Part shown: positions 57,490 to 64,000 of the stretch, in pieces
Numbering within the stretch: position 1 is the stretch's first letter
Layout of the letters: each line of letters begins with the position of its first letter
Assembly (NCBI GenBank): GCA_018713335.1
Contig: DVOW01000033.1
Location: 1-64,000, forward strand
Direction of reading: 5' to 3'
DNA length: 64,000 nt
From: Candidatus Merdivicinus intestinigallinarum
Lineage (GTDB): Bacteria > Bacillota > Clostridia > Oscillospirales > Ruminococcaceae
Program-made: the position numbers and the translations under genes
Notes under the pieces: generated by a model
Databases searched by the model: none
What the model was told of the DNA's origin: nothing
The model's input: the letters and a program-made list of their open reading frames with translations, nothing else

Positions 57490-57652
57490 TAGCCAATTTG
57501 TGAACATTTTGACAGAGAAGCCGTTTTTTGCAGATTTTTGAATTTTTCCTGCAAAATCGTTGAAAAATCTCCGCCAATCATATTGATTCGGCAATAATTT
57601 GCATTTAGAAAAAGCAATCCATGCAGAACGTTCAAATATTATCTATTTTTAC

Positions 57653-58504
57653 TCATTCTTCAATGGTGATGCTCTCAATGACAATCTCCTCTTTGGGGAT
57701 CCCCTGCTGCTCGTCCTCCTTGGGGACGCCGGCGATGGCGTCCACTACGTCCATCCCCTCAATGACCTGGCCAAAGACCGTGTGCATCTTGTCCAGATGG
57801 GGGGTTCCGCCCACCTGCTGGTAAAACTCCTTCACTTCATCAGGGAAATCCGTTTCGCCCTTGTTGGCGTTTTGGTACTGCTGCTTTAAGATACTTTCGA
57901 TCTGATCCAGCTGATCGCCGCTGTAGCCGTACAGCTCATACATCTCCAGCTGGTCCGCTACCTTTTCATTGACGGATTTGCCGTTTTCGTCCTCAATGCT
58001 TTCAAAATATTCCTCCGTCATGCTTTCCGTATCCCCGGCCTGCACAATAAAGAACTGGCTGCCGTTGGAGTCCTTCTGGCCGGTATTGGCCATGGACAGA
58101 GCTCCCCGGAAGTTCCAGAGGTTATCGGTAAATTCGTCCTCGAAGGACCCGCCCCAGATGCTCTCGCCGCCGGTCCCGTCGCCGGCGGGGTCGCCGCCCT
58201 GGATCATGAAATCGTCGATGACCCGGTGGAAGGTCACGCCGTCATAATAGCCCTCTTTGGCGTGGGTGATAAAGTTTTCCACCGTCTTGGGGGCGTCCTC
58301 CTCAAAAAGCACCGCCTTGATGGTGCCGTAGTCCCTGACCTCGATCACCGCCACCGGCAGGCCGCTGTAATCGGTGACAGCGGTAACGGAGCCGTCCTCC
58401 CCAACGGTGAACTGGCTGTATTCGGGGTTGCCGCAGCCGGACAGCATCCCGGCGCAGAGTGCGGCGGCCGCTAAGAAAGCGGCGCAGCGTTTTGCAATAT
58501 TCAT
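57653..58504 (-). CDS. Cyclophilin-type peptidyl-prolyl isomerase, lipoprotein
   Basis: The 283-residue protein has a lipobox MLSGC (Cys24) and a cyclophilin domain with the catalytic [45 protein letters not shown] and [14 protein letters not shown]. An acidic insertion of about 70 residues (near 170-235, [20 protein letters not shown]) sits in the domain. The active-site Arg and Phe are intact. It would fold exported proteins on the outer face of the membrane. The ATG at 58504 follows AAAGGATG; a longer frame to 58576 runs over a terminator. It is the third of three tandem cyclophilins. Confidence 0.92.
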   Translation of the reverse strand: MNIAKRCAAFLAAAALCAGMLSGCGNPEYSQFTVGEDGSVTAVTDYSGLPVAVIEVRDYGTIKAVLFEEDAPKTVENFITHAKEGYYDGVTFHRVIDDFMIQGGDPAGDGTGGESIWGGSFEDEFTDNLWNFRGALSMANTGQKDSNGSQFFIVQAGDTESMTEEYFESIEDENGKSVNEKVADQLEMYELYGYSGDQLDQIESILKQQYQNANKGETDFPDEVKEFYQQVGGTPHLDKMHTVFGQVIEGMDVVDAIAGVPKEDEQQGIPKEEIVIESITIEE

Positions 58505-58526
58505 GGGGATCATCCTTTCTTCAAAG

Positions 58527-58560
58527 AAAAGCCCCGCGGCGAGGACCGCCCCGGAGCTTT
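58527..58560 (-). terminator. Hairpin terminator between two cyclophilin genes
   Basis: On the minus strand AAAGCTCCGGGGCGG pairs imperfectly with CGCCGCGGGGCTTTT, followed by CTTTG. It separates the cytoplasmic cyclophilin from the downstream lipoprotein cyclophilin, whose start is 23 bases further on. Confidence 0.55.
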
Positions 58561-58572
58561 GCCGTCTGAAAA

Positions 58573-59181
<609 letters not shown>

Positions 59182-59207
59182 AAAAATCCTCCTTATCCTG
59201 CCTGATT

Positions 59208-60104
59208 TTACTGGGCGGGGGTGGATTCCCCGTTCAGGGCCGCCTCCTTGGCAGCTTCTTCCTCGGCGCTGCGGCGTTTGAGCTCCGCCAGCTCGTCCTC
59301 GGTGGGGGTGTTGTCAAGCTCAGGGTAATCCGCCGCGCGGAAGGTGTCCAGTGTGACAGAATTGATCACCACGTCCTCTTTGGGGCGGTTGTTGTTGAGC
59401 TGGGCTTCATTTTCCGCGGAAGCCTCCGCATCGGTGGGGTCGATGGATTCATAGGTCAGCGGCAGCTCCAGGATGGCGTTTACCACCTCCATGCCGTCGA
59501 TGACCTTGCCGAACACACTGTGATACCGGCCGAACTGGGGCACGCCGCCGAATTCCTCGAAGCCGTTTTTCAGCATAGCCGGGAAATTATACTGTTCCAT
59601 TTCCGCCAGGGTATCCTCGTCTACAGGCACATCCCCCATAAAGAAGAACCGGGAATCGAAGTAGTTGCTCTTGTTCCAAAGCATCCCCGCTTCATAGCAG
59701 ATCATGGAAACAGAACCGGAAAAGGGCCAAAGGTTGTTGGAATAAGTGGCTTCTATGGGCTTTCCGGTGGTGGAATCGCCGCCGTTTCCGTCCGGGGTGC
59801 TGCTGCCGGTTACCACTGCGCCCACCGCCGGCTCCACATGGAAAATAATCTGGCCGTCATAAAAGCCTTCCTCCGCCAGGGCCTTGAATTCATTGACCAG
59901 GGTGGGGACCTCCTCTGTATACAGCAGGATGGTGATCTCCCCCATGGACGTATCCACAATGGCAATGTCCTGGCCCTCCTCAGGCTGCTCGAACTGGATA
60001 TAGTCAATGGTGGACGGGTCAATGGACTCGCTGCATCCAGTCAGGGCTGGAACGCAAAGGGTACAGGCTGCCAGAAAAGCGGCAGCTTTTTTCCAGATTT
60101 TCAT
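59208..60104 (-). CDS. Cyclophilin-like lipoprotein with degenerate active site
   Basis: The 298-residue protein has a lipoprotein signal with PALTGC (Cys24). The cyclophilin fold is recognisable from [33 protein letters not shown] and [20 protein letters not shown]. The catalytic FHRV is FHVE, the QGGDP loop is VVTGS and GSQFFI is DSRFFFMG, so the key Arg and Gln are lost. Isomerase activity is unlikely; a chaperone or binding role is inferred. A charged C terminus ([20 protein letters not shown]) is added. It is the first of three tandem cyclophilin genes. Confidence 0.85.
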   Translation of the reverse strand: MKIWKKAAAFLAACTLCVPALTGCSESIDPSTIDYIQFEQPEEGQDIAIVDTSMGEITILLYTEEVPTLVNEFKALAEEGFYDGQIIFHVEPAVGAVVTGSSTPDGNGGDSTTGKPIEATYSNNLWPFSGSVSMICYEAGMLWNKSNYFDSRFFFMGDVPVDEDTLAEMEQYNFPAMLKNGFEEFGGVPQFGRYHSVFGKVIDGMEVVNAILELPLTYESIDPTDAEASAENEAQLNNNRPKEDVVINSVTLDTFRAADYPELDNTPTEDELAELKRRSAEEEAAKEAALNGESTPAQ

Positions 60105-60192
60105 GCTGTAATCAAACCTTTCTCAAGTTGCGTCTTTTCTATTATAACGAACCACACAAAAAAACGCAAGGGATTCGCGAAAAATTTAAAAA

Positions 60193-61053
60193 TCATCTTT
60201 CCCGGCGCAGATACTTCCCCATCCGGGCTTCCTCCCCCAAATCCAGGGGGAAGCCGAAAGCGGCGGCGTTTTCCCGGGAAACCCGGCTAAATAACGCCCA
60301 GGCGGCGTCCATGGCCCGCCAAAGATCCGCCGTATCTCCCCGGGCGTACGTTTCCAAAAATTCCGCCCAGTCGCCTTCCGGCAAGAATTTTGGCAGAAAT
60401 TTCCCGCACTTGCCGGGATTTGCGGAAAAATCCGTCAGGATACCGGCTTTCCAGGAAAGCTGCCGCAGAAGCTCCTCCCGGAGGATGGAAAGCATGGCCT
60501 GGGCATAGGAAACCTCTCCCCGCCAAAGTCCCTTGGCCACATTGGAGGAAACCCAGCGGAACTCGTTGACGGAACAGTGGAATTCCAGGGCAGAAGGCCC
60601 TTTGACCCGGTACTGCTCATCGGAAGCAGGCGGGATTTCCGGCAGAAGGCCGTCCTTGTCCAGCAAAACCACGCACATACTGTCGGAACAAACCTCTTTG
60701 GCGGCGTTTTTTACGGGGATTAAGCTCAAATCCATCCGGTTGCCGTCGGCAAACTGCATGAGATAAATGAACCAATCCGAAAAATCCGGGATTTCCTGCT
60801 CATCATAAGCGTCATACTGGTCCCGGCGGGACTGCATCATCACCCGTTCCCCGAACCGGTCCACCCAGGAATCGTCCGCCAGGAAAGGATCCATGTCCGT
60901 CACAGCAAACACAATGTCAAAGTCCTGCCACCCATCCCGGGGCGCATTGGGGTTGGCCCGGGAGCCGTTCATCCAAACCGCCCGGACCCGTTCATCCTCC
61001 CGGGCGAAGGAGAGGATCTCGTCAAACATCTCTTGTTCGGAACGTTTTTGCAT
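60193..61053 (-). CDS. ANT(6)-like aminoglycoside 6-adenylyltransferase
   Basis: The 286-residue protein aligns along its length with AadE/ANT(6) enzymes. It has RSEQEMFDEILSFAREDERV, the nucleotidyltransferase core GSRANPNAPRDGWQDFDIVF with both Asp residues, DDSWVDRFGERVMMQ, NRMDLSLIP and the C-terminal SWKAGILTDFSANPGKCGKF. Known members adenylate streptomycin. The GC content matches the host, so this looks like an ancestral chromosomal homologue. The ATG at 61053 is behind GAAGGTGAT. Confidence 0.85.
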   Translation of the reverse strand: MQKRSEQEMFDEILSFAREDERVRAVWMNGSRANPNAPRDGWQDFDIVFAVTDMDPFLADDSWVDRFGERVMMQSRRDQYDAYDEQEIPDFSDWFIYLMQFADGNRMDLSLIPVKNAAKEVCSDSMCVVLLDKDGLLPEIPPASDEQYRVKGPSALEFHCSVNEFRWVSSNVAKGLWRGEVSYAQAMLSILREELLRQLSWKAGILTDFSANPGKCGKFLPKFLPEGDWAEFLETYARGDTADLWRAMDAAWALFSRVSRENAAAFGFPLDLGEEARMGKYLRRER

Positions 61054-61074
61054 GAACATCACCTTCAAGCACAT

Positions 61075-61172
61075 TTGTAGGGGCGCGCATTGCGCGCCCG
61101 CCGAATTGATAACGGACATCTCAGCAGAATGAACATTTTACCAAGGGGCGTCGAGGACGCCGCCCCCTACAA
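61075..61172. repeat. MITE-like element with inverted ends
   Basis: The 98-bp element is bounded by TTGTAGGGGCG and CGCCCCCTACAA. It contains hairpins GGGCGCGCATTGCGCGCCC and GGGGCGTCGAGGACGCCGCCCC. It is related to 16352-16433 and sits between the adenylyltransferase gene and prfB. Confidence 0.7.
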
Positions 61173-61215
61173 CCGGAAAATGGCGGGAACCTGCGGCCGC
61201 GCCGGATCGGCATAT

Positions 61216-62331
61216 TTAGTTCAGTTCCCCATGGGCCAGTGCCTTCAGATAGGCGTTGATGAACCCGTCCAGATCGCCGTCCATGACCGCATTGACGTTG
61301 CCCATTTCAAAGCCGGTCCGGTGGTCTTTCACCAGGGTGTAGGGCATGAAAACGTAAGAACGGATCTGAGCGCCCCAGGCGATCTCCTTCTGGTCGCCCC
61401 GGATGTCCTCGATCTTTTCCAGGTGCTCCCGTTCCTTGATCTGGATCAGCTTGGATTTCAGCATCCGCATGGCCACATCCTTGTTCTGGTACTGGCTCCG
61501 TTCCACCTGGCAGGAAACCACGATGCCGGTGGGCAGGTGGGTGATCCGCACGGCGGAGTCGGTCTTGTTGACCTTCTGTCCGCCTGCGCCGCTGGAACGG
61601 TAGGTGTCCACCTGAATGTCCTCAGGCCGGATCTCCACCTCGATGGTGTCGTCGATTTCCGGCATGACCTCCACCGACGCGAAAGAAGTGTGCCGCCGCC
61701 CGGAAGCGTCAAAGGGGGAGACCCGCACCAGCCGGTGCACCCCGGCCTCGGATTTCAGATAGCCGTAAGCGTTATGGCCCTCGATCATAATGGACGCGCT
61801 CTTGATGCCCGCTTCCTCGCCTTCCAGGTAGTCCAAAACCGACACCTTGAACTCGTGGCGTTCGCCCCAGCGGGTATACATCCGGTAAAGCATTTCCACC
61901 CAGTCCTGGGCCTCGGTGCCGCCGGCCCCGGCGTGGAAGGTCAAAATGGCGTTTTTGGCGTCATATTCCCCGGAAAGCAGGGTGGACAGCCGCTGCTCCT
62001 CGATTTTCGCGTTCAATTCCTGGATCATCTGTTCAATGTCCGGCAGCATGGACTCGTCCCCGTCCTCCTCCGCCATTTCCAGCATGGTCTGAGTGTCCTC
62101 CAAAAGGGACACCAGGCTCTGGTAAGAGGAAAGGGTGGCCTTTAAGGAACCGGCCTTTTTGAGGACCTTCTGGGACTGTTCCATGTCGTTCCAGAAATTG
62201 GGATCGGCGGCCTGTTTGTCCAGTTCGGCTACCTCCGCCTTGATGGATTCAATGCCCAGGGCGGAGCCCAGATCCGTAAGATCCGGCTCAATGGCCCGGA
62301 CGGCCTGTTTTTGTTCGTCAAGCTGTAGCAT
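61216..62331 (-). CDS. prfB: Peptide chain release factor 2
   Basis: The 371-residue protein has the stop-codon recognition SPF motif in [20 protein letters not shown] and the catalytic GGQ in [20 protein letters not shown]. It terminates translation at UGA and UAA. The frame is uninterrupted from the ATG at 62331: the CUUUGA autoregulatory +1 frameshift common in prfB is absent. An ACGGAGG site precedes the ATG. It has its own promoter at 62370-62398. Confidence 0.96.
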   Translation of the reverse strand: MLQLDEQKQAVRAIEPDLTDLGSALGIESIKAEVAELDKQAADPNFWNDMEQSQKVLKKAGSLKATLSSYQSLVSLLEDTQTMLEMAEEDGDESMLPDIEQMIQELNAKIEEQRLSTLLSGEYDAKNAILTFHAGAGGTEAQDWVEMLYRMYTRWGERHEFKVSVLDYLEGEEAGIKSASIMIEGHNAYGYLKSEAGVHRLVRVSPFDASGRRHTSFASVEVMPEIDDTIEVEIRPEDIQVDTYRSSGAGGQKVNKTDSAVRITHLPTGIVVSCQVERSQYQNKDVAMRMLKSKLIQIKEREHLEKIEDIRGDQKEIAWGAQIRSYVFMPYTLVKDHRTGFEMGNVNAVMDGDLDGFINAYLKALAHGELN

Positions 62332-62369
62332 ATGGTACCTCCGTTGGAAGAATTATCTCATTCTCTCTT

Positions 62370-62398
62370 ATTATAAAGGAGATTTAGAATTCTGTAAA
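62370..62398 (-). promoter_or_regulatory. Promoter of prfB
   Basis: On the minus strand TTTACA (62393-62398), 17-base spacer, TATAAT (62370-62375). Confidence 0.75.
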
Positions 62399-62405
62399 GA
62401 TTTGT

Positions 62406-62434
62406 TTGATAAAAATTGATACTTATGATATAAT
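62406..62434 (+). promoter_or_regulatory. Promoter of the zinc-ribbon gene and galU
   Basis: TTGATA (62406-62411), 17-base spacer, TATAAT (62429-62434). It is back to back with the prfB promoter, only seven bases apart. Confidence 0.8.
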
Positions 62435-62515
62435 ATGGGAAGGTATAGACTGGGTTTCCCCGTTATGGATGAGGGAACCCTCATTTCTGTGACCACAGCC
62501 CCAATGGAGGTTTCT

Positions 62516-63499
62516 ATGTTTAAGTATGAAGGCATCTCCTGTCCCCACTGCGGGGAAAAATTCAAGCCCACTGATGAAATCCTCATCTGCCCGGACTGCG
62601 GCGCGCCCTACCACCGCCGCTGCATTGAGGAATTAGGCGCCTGCAAATTCCAGGACCTGCACGCCAAGGGAGAAAGCTGGCAGCCGCCCCAGAAAGCCCC
62701 TCACGAGGAGGAGGAAACCAAGTACGACAGCCGGGCGCCCCTGCGGTGCAGCCGGTGCGGGACGGTAAACTCCCGGGATAAGCTGTTCTGCGAGGTCTGC
62801 GGCACCCCCCTAAACCGGGATGAACCGGAAAACGGCGCTCCCGGCAGCCAAGGGCCGCGGAACACAGGATGGCAGCAGCCTCCTCACACTATGGCTTATA
62901 ACCCCTACACCACCCCCTTCGGCGGCCTCAGCCCCGACGAGGAGATCGAGGACATTCCCGTCAAGGACCTGGCCCTTTTCGTGGGCCAGAACACCCACTA
63001 TTTCCTGCCCAAATTTAAAGACATGGTCACCAAGGGCAAAAAGGTTTCCTGGAACTGGGCTGCCTTCCTTTTCGACAGCTATTATCTGTTTTACCGGAAG
63101 ATGTGGGGCCCGGCTATTGTGACGGCAGTGCTGAAGTTTGCATTGGCCATCCCCGGCCTTGTGCTGTTTTACAATATGTTCTTCCTGCAAATGGGGCTGG
63201 AAATGCCCAGTGGGGAAGAAACTTTGACCCTCATGTACCAGCTCAGCAACATTTTCTACATTCTGTCCCTGGCCATGCAGGCGGCCCTGGCCCTGTTCAG
63301 CAATTACCTTTACCAGCGCCGGGTCTTCCGTTCTGTGGGAAAGCTGCGGGAACGGAAAGATTCGCCGGATTACTCCACCATGCTCACTGCCAAGGGCGGT
63401 ACTTCCGTCAAAGCAGTGGTCCTGTGCATCGTGGCAACCCTGCTCTTTTCCTTCCTGTCCTCGACCCTTTTGCTGGCGTCTATCTCCAGCCTGTATTAA
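62516..63499 (+). CDS. Zinc-ribbon DUF2628 membrane protein
   Basis: The 327-residue protein has a RING/zinc-ribbon-like N terminus (CPHCGEKF, CPDCGAPYHRRCIEELG) and a second ribbon near residue 80 (CSRCG, CEVCG). A proline-rich linker follows, then FVGQNTHYFLPKFKDMVTKG with WNWAAFLFDSYYLFYRKMWG, the DUF2628 signature. Four hydrophobic helices complete it. Function unknown. GGAGG sets the ATG at 62516. galU follows after 30 bases with no terminator. Confidence 0.85.
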   Translation: MFKYEGISCPHCGEKFKPTDEILICPDCGAPYHRRCIEELGACKFQDLHAKGESWQPPQKAPHEEEETKYDSRAPLRCSRCGTVNSRDKLFCEVCGTPLNRDEPENGAPGSQGPRNTGWQQPPHTMAYNPYTTPFGGLSPDEEIEDIPVKDLALFVGQNTHYFLPKFKDMVTKGKKVSWNWAAFLFDSYYLFYRKMWGPAIVTAVLKFALAIPGLVLFYNMFFLQMGLEMPSGEETLTLMYQLSNIFYILSLAMQAALALFSNYLYQRRVFRSVGKLRERKDSPDYSTMLTAKGGTSVKAVVLCIVATLLFSFLSSTLLLASISSLY

Positions 63500-63529
63500 T
63501 CAGAAATTTTCATATCGGAGGAAACATCT

Positions 63530-64000
63530 ATGAAAATCAGAAAAGCAGTGATCCCGGCCGCCGGTCTGGGCACCCGCGTACTGCCCGCGTCCAAGGCCAT
63601 GCCAAAGGAAATGCTTTCCATTGTGGATAAGCCCGCTATCCAGTACATTGTGGAGGAAGCGGCCAAAAGCGGCATCGAAGACATCCTCATCATCACCAGC
63701 CGGGGCAAAACCACGGTAGAGGATCACTTCGACCGTTCCCCGGAGCTGGAGCAGAAGCTGCTGGATTCCGGCAAGATCGATGTTTATAACGAGATCGTCA
63801 ATATCACCAAGCTGGCCAACATCACCTATGTCCGCCAGCACGAAACCAAGGGCCTGGGTCACGCCATCCTCTGCGCCAAGGCCTTTGTCGGAGATGAACC
63901 CTTTGCAGTTTTGTACGGCGACGACGTGATTTTGGGGGAAAAACCCGTCTGCGGCCAGCTGTGCGAAGCCTATGAGAAATATGGCAAAGGCGTTGTGGGC
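63530..64000 (+). CDS. galU: UTP-glucose-1-phosphate uridylyltransferase, 3' end outside window
   Basis: The visible 157 residues begin [20 protein letters not shown] with [20 protein letters not shown] and [20 protein letters not shown]. They continue to [11 protein letters not shown], the GalU signature including the uridine-binding GLGTR loop. It makes UDP-glucose for glycolipid, teichoic acid or exopolysaccharide synthesis. It is in one unit with the DUF2628 gene; CGGAGGA precedes the ATG. The gene is cut by the window edge. Confidence 0.95.
   Translation, partial: MKIRKAVIPAAGLGTRVLPASKAMPKEMLSIVDKPAIQYIVEEAAKSGIEDILIITSRGKTTVEDHFDRSPELEQKLLDSGKIDVYNEIVNITKLANITYVRQHETKGLGHAILCAKAFVGDEPFAVLYGDDVILGEKPVCGQLCEAYEKYGKGVVG

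Noticed and set aside
55360-57492. 710-codon open frame on the plus strand opposite pckG
   Set aside because: It is antisense to a certain, highly biased gene. The frame stays open because of codon bias; its sequence is low-complexity Val/Gly/His-rich and it has no ribosome binding site.

Overview
The window is a GC-rich stretch of chromosome that reads as a Gram-positive, endospore-forming Clostridia member, most likely Oscillospiraceae/Ruminococcaceae. The supports are AGGAGG-type ribosome binding sites, a gerA-gerB-gerC germination operon, a YabE-like G5/3D protein, a YtaF-like protein, a GTP-dependent PEP carboxykinase, formate-tetrahydrofolate ligase, and a PBSX (xkd)-type prophage. The genus assignment is inference. 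No rRNA, tRNA or CRISPR array was seen.

Layout. 1-480: edge of a possible mobile element (DUF5348 fragment and a long inverted repeat). 555-2458: minus-strand operon (small membrane protein, AlkD-like protein, DUF1848). 2648-7256: ogt, a two-component system with an 11-bp tandem repeat in its promoter, and a Fur-boxed operon of a metal exporter, a Fur-family regulator and a Qnr-like pentapeptide protein. 7253-16144: lactonase-like protein, XRE regulator, SLOG-like protein, Tet(M)/EF-G-like GTPase, a tandemly duplicated GNAT gene, hflX, ytaF-like gene, GH25 lysozyme, esterase. 16476-23042: MATE exporter behind a leader attenuator, GH35 beta-galactosidase, class II aldolase, DUF3006 protein, lipoprotein, and a hairpin-rich intergenic element before the G5/3D gene. 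23624-28598: gerC, gerB and gerA on the minus strand, divergent from DUF421-DUF4363. 28874-36179: frameshifted DUF2812 gene, second MATE gene, and the operon fhs-rodA-rsmD-coaD-coiled-coil protein.

36822-52922: a compact 16-kb PBSX-like element. It has a repressor and an ImmA peptidase on the plus strand. Facing them is one late operon for terminase, portal, scaffold, capsid, connectors, contractile tail, baseplate, fibre and holins. No integrase, replication gene or endolysin is present. The slot where the tape-measure gene is expected holds only a 191-residue protein. The tail chaperone has an A-AAA-AAA-G slippery site leading into a 55-codon -1 frame. I consider this the most interesting system here: a domesticated phage particle or gene-transfer-agent-like element.

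53038-64000: Gfo/Idh/MocA oxidoreductase, a nucleotidyltransferase-like gene with a CD3324-type regulator, pckG, three consecutive cyclophilin-type genes (one with a degraded active site), an ANT(6)-like adenylyltransferase, an uninterrupted prfB, a zinc-ribbon DUF2628 membrane protein and the start of galU.

A family of short GC-rich elements with TTGTAGGGGCG-type inverted ends recurs between genes (about 16.2-16.4, 28.7, 31.7, 48.1 and 61.1 kb). One copy lies inside the prophage late operon.
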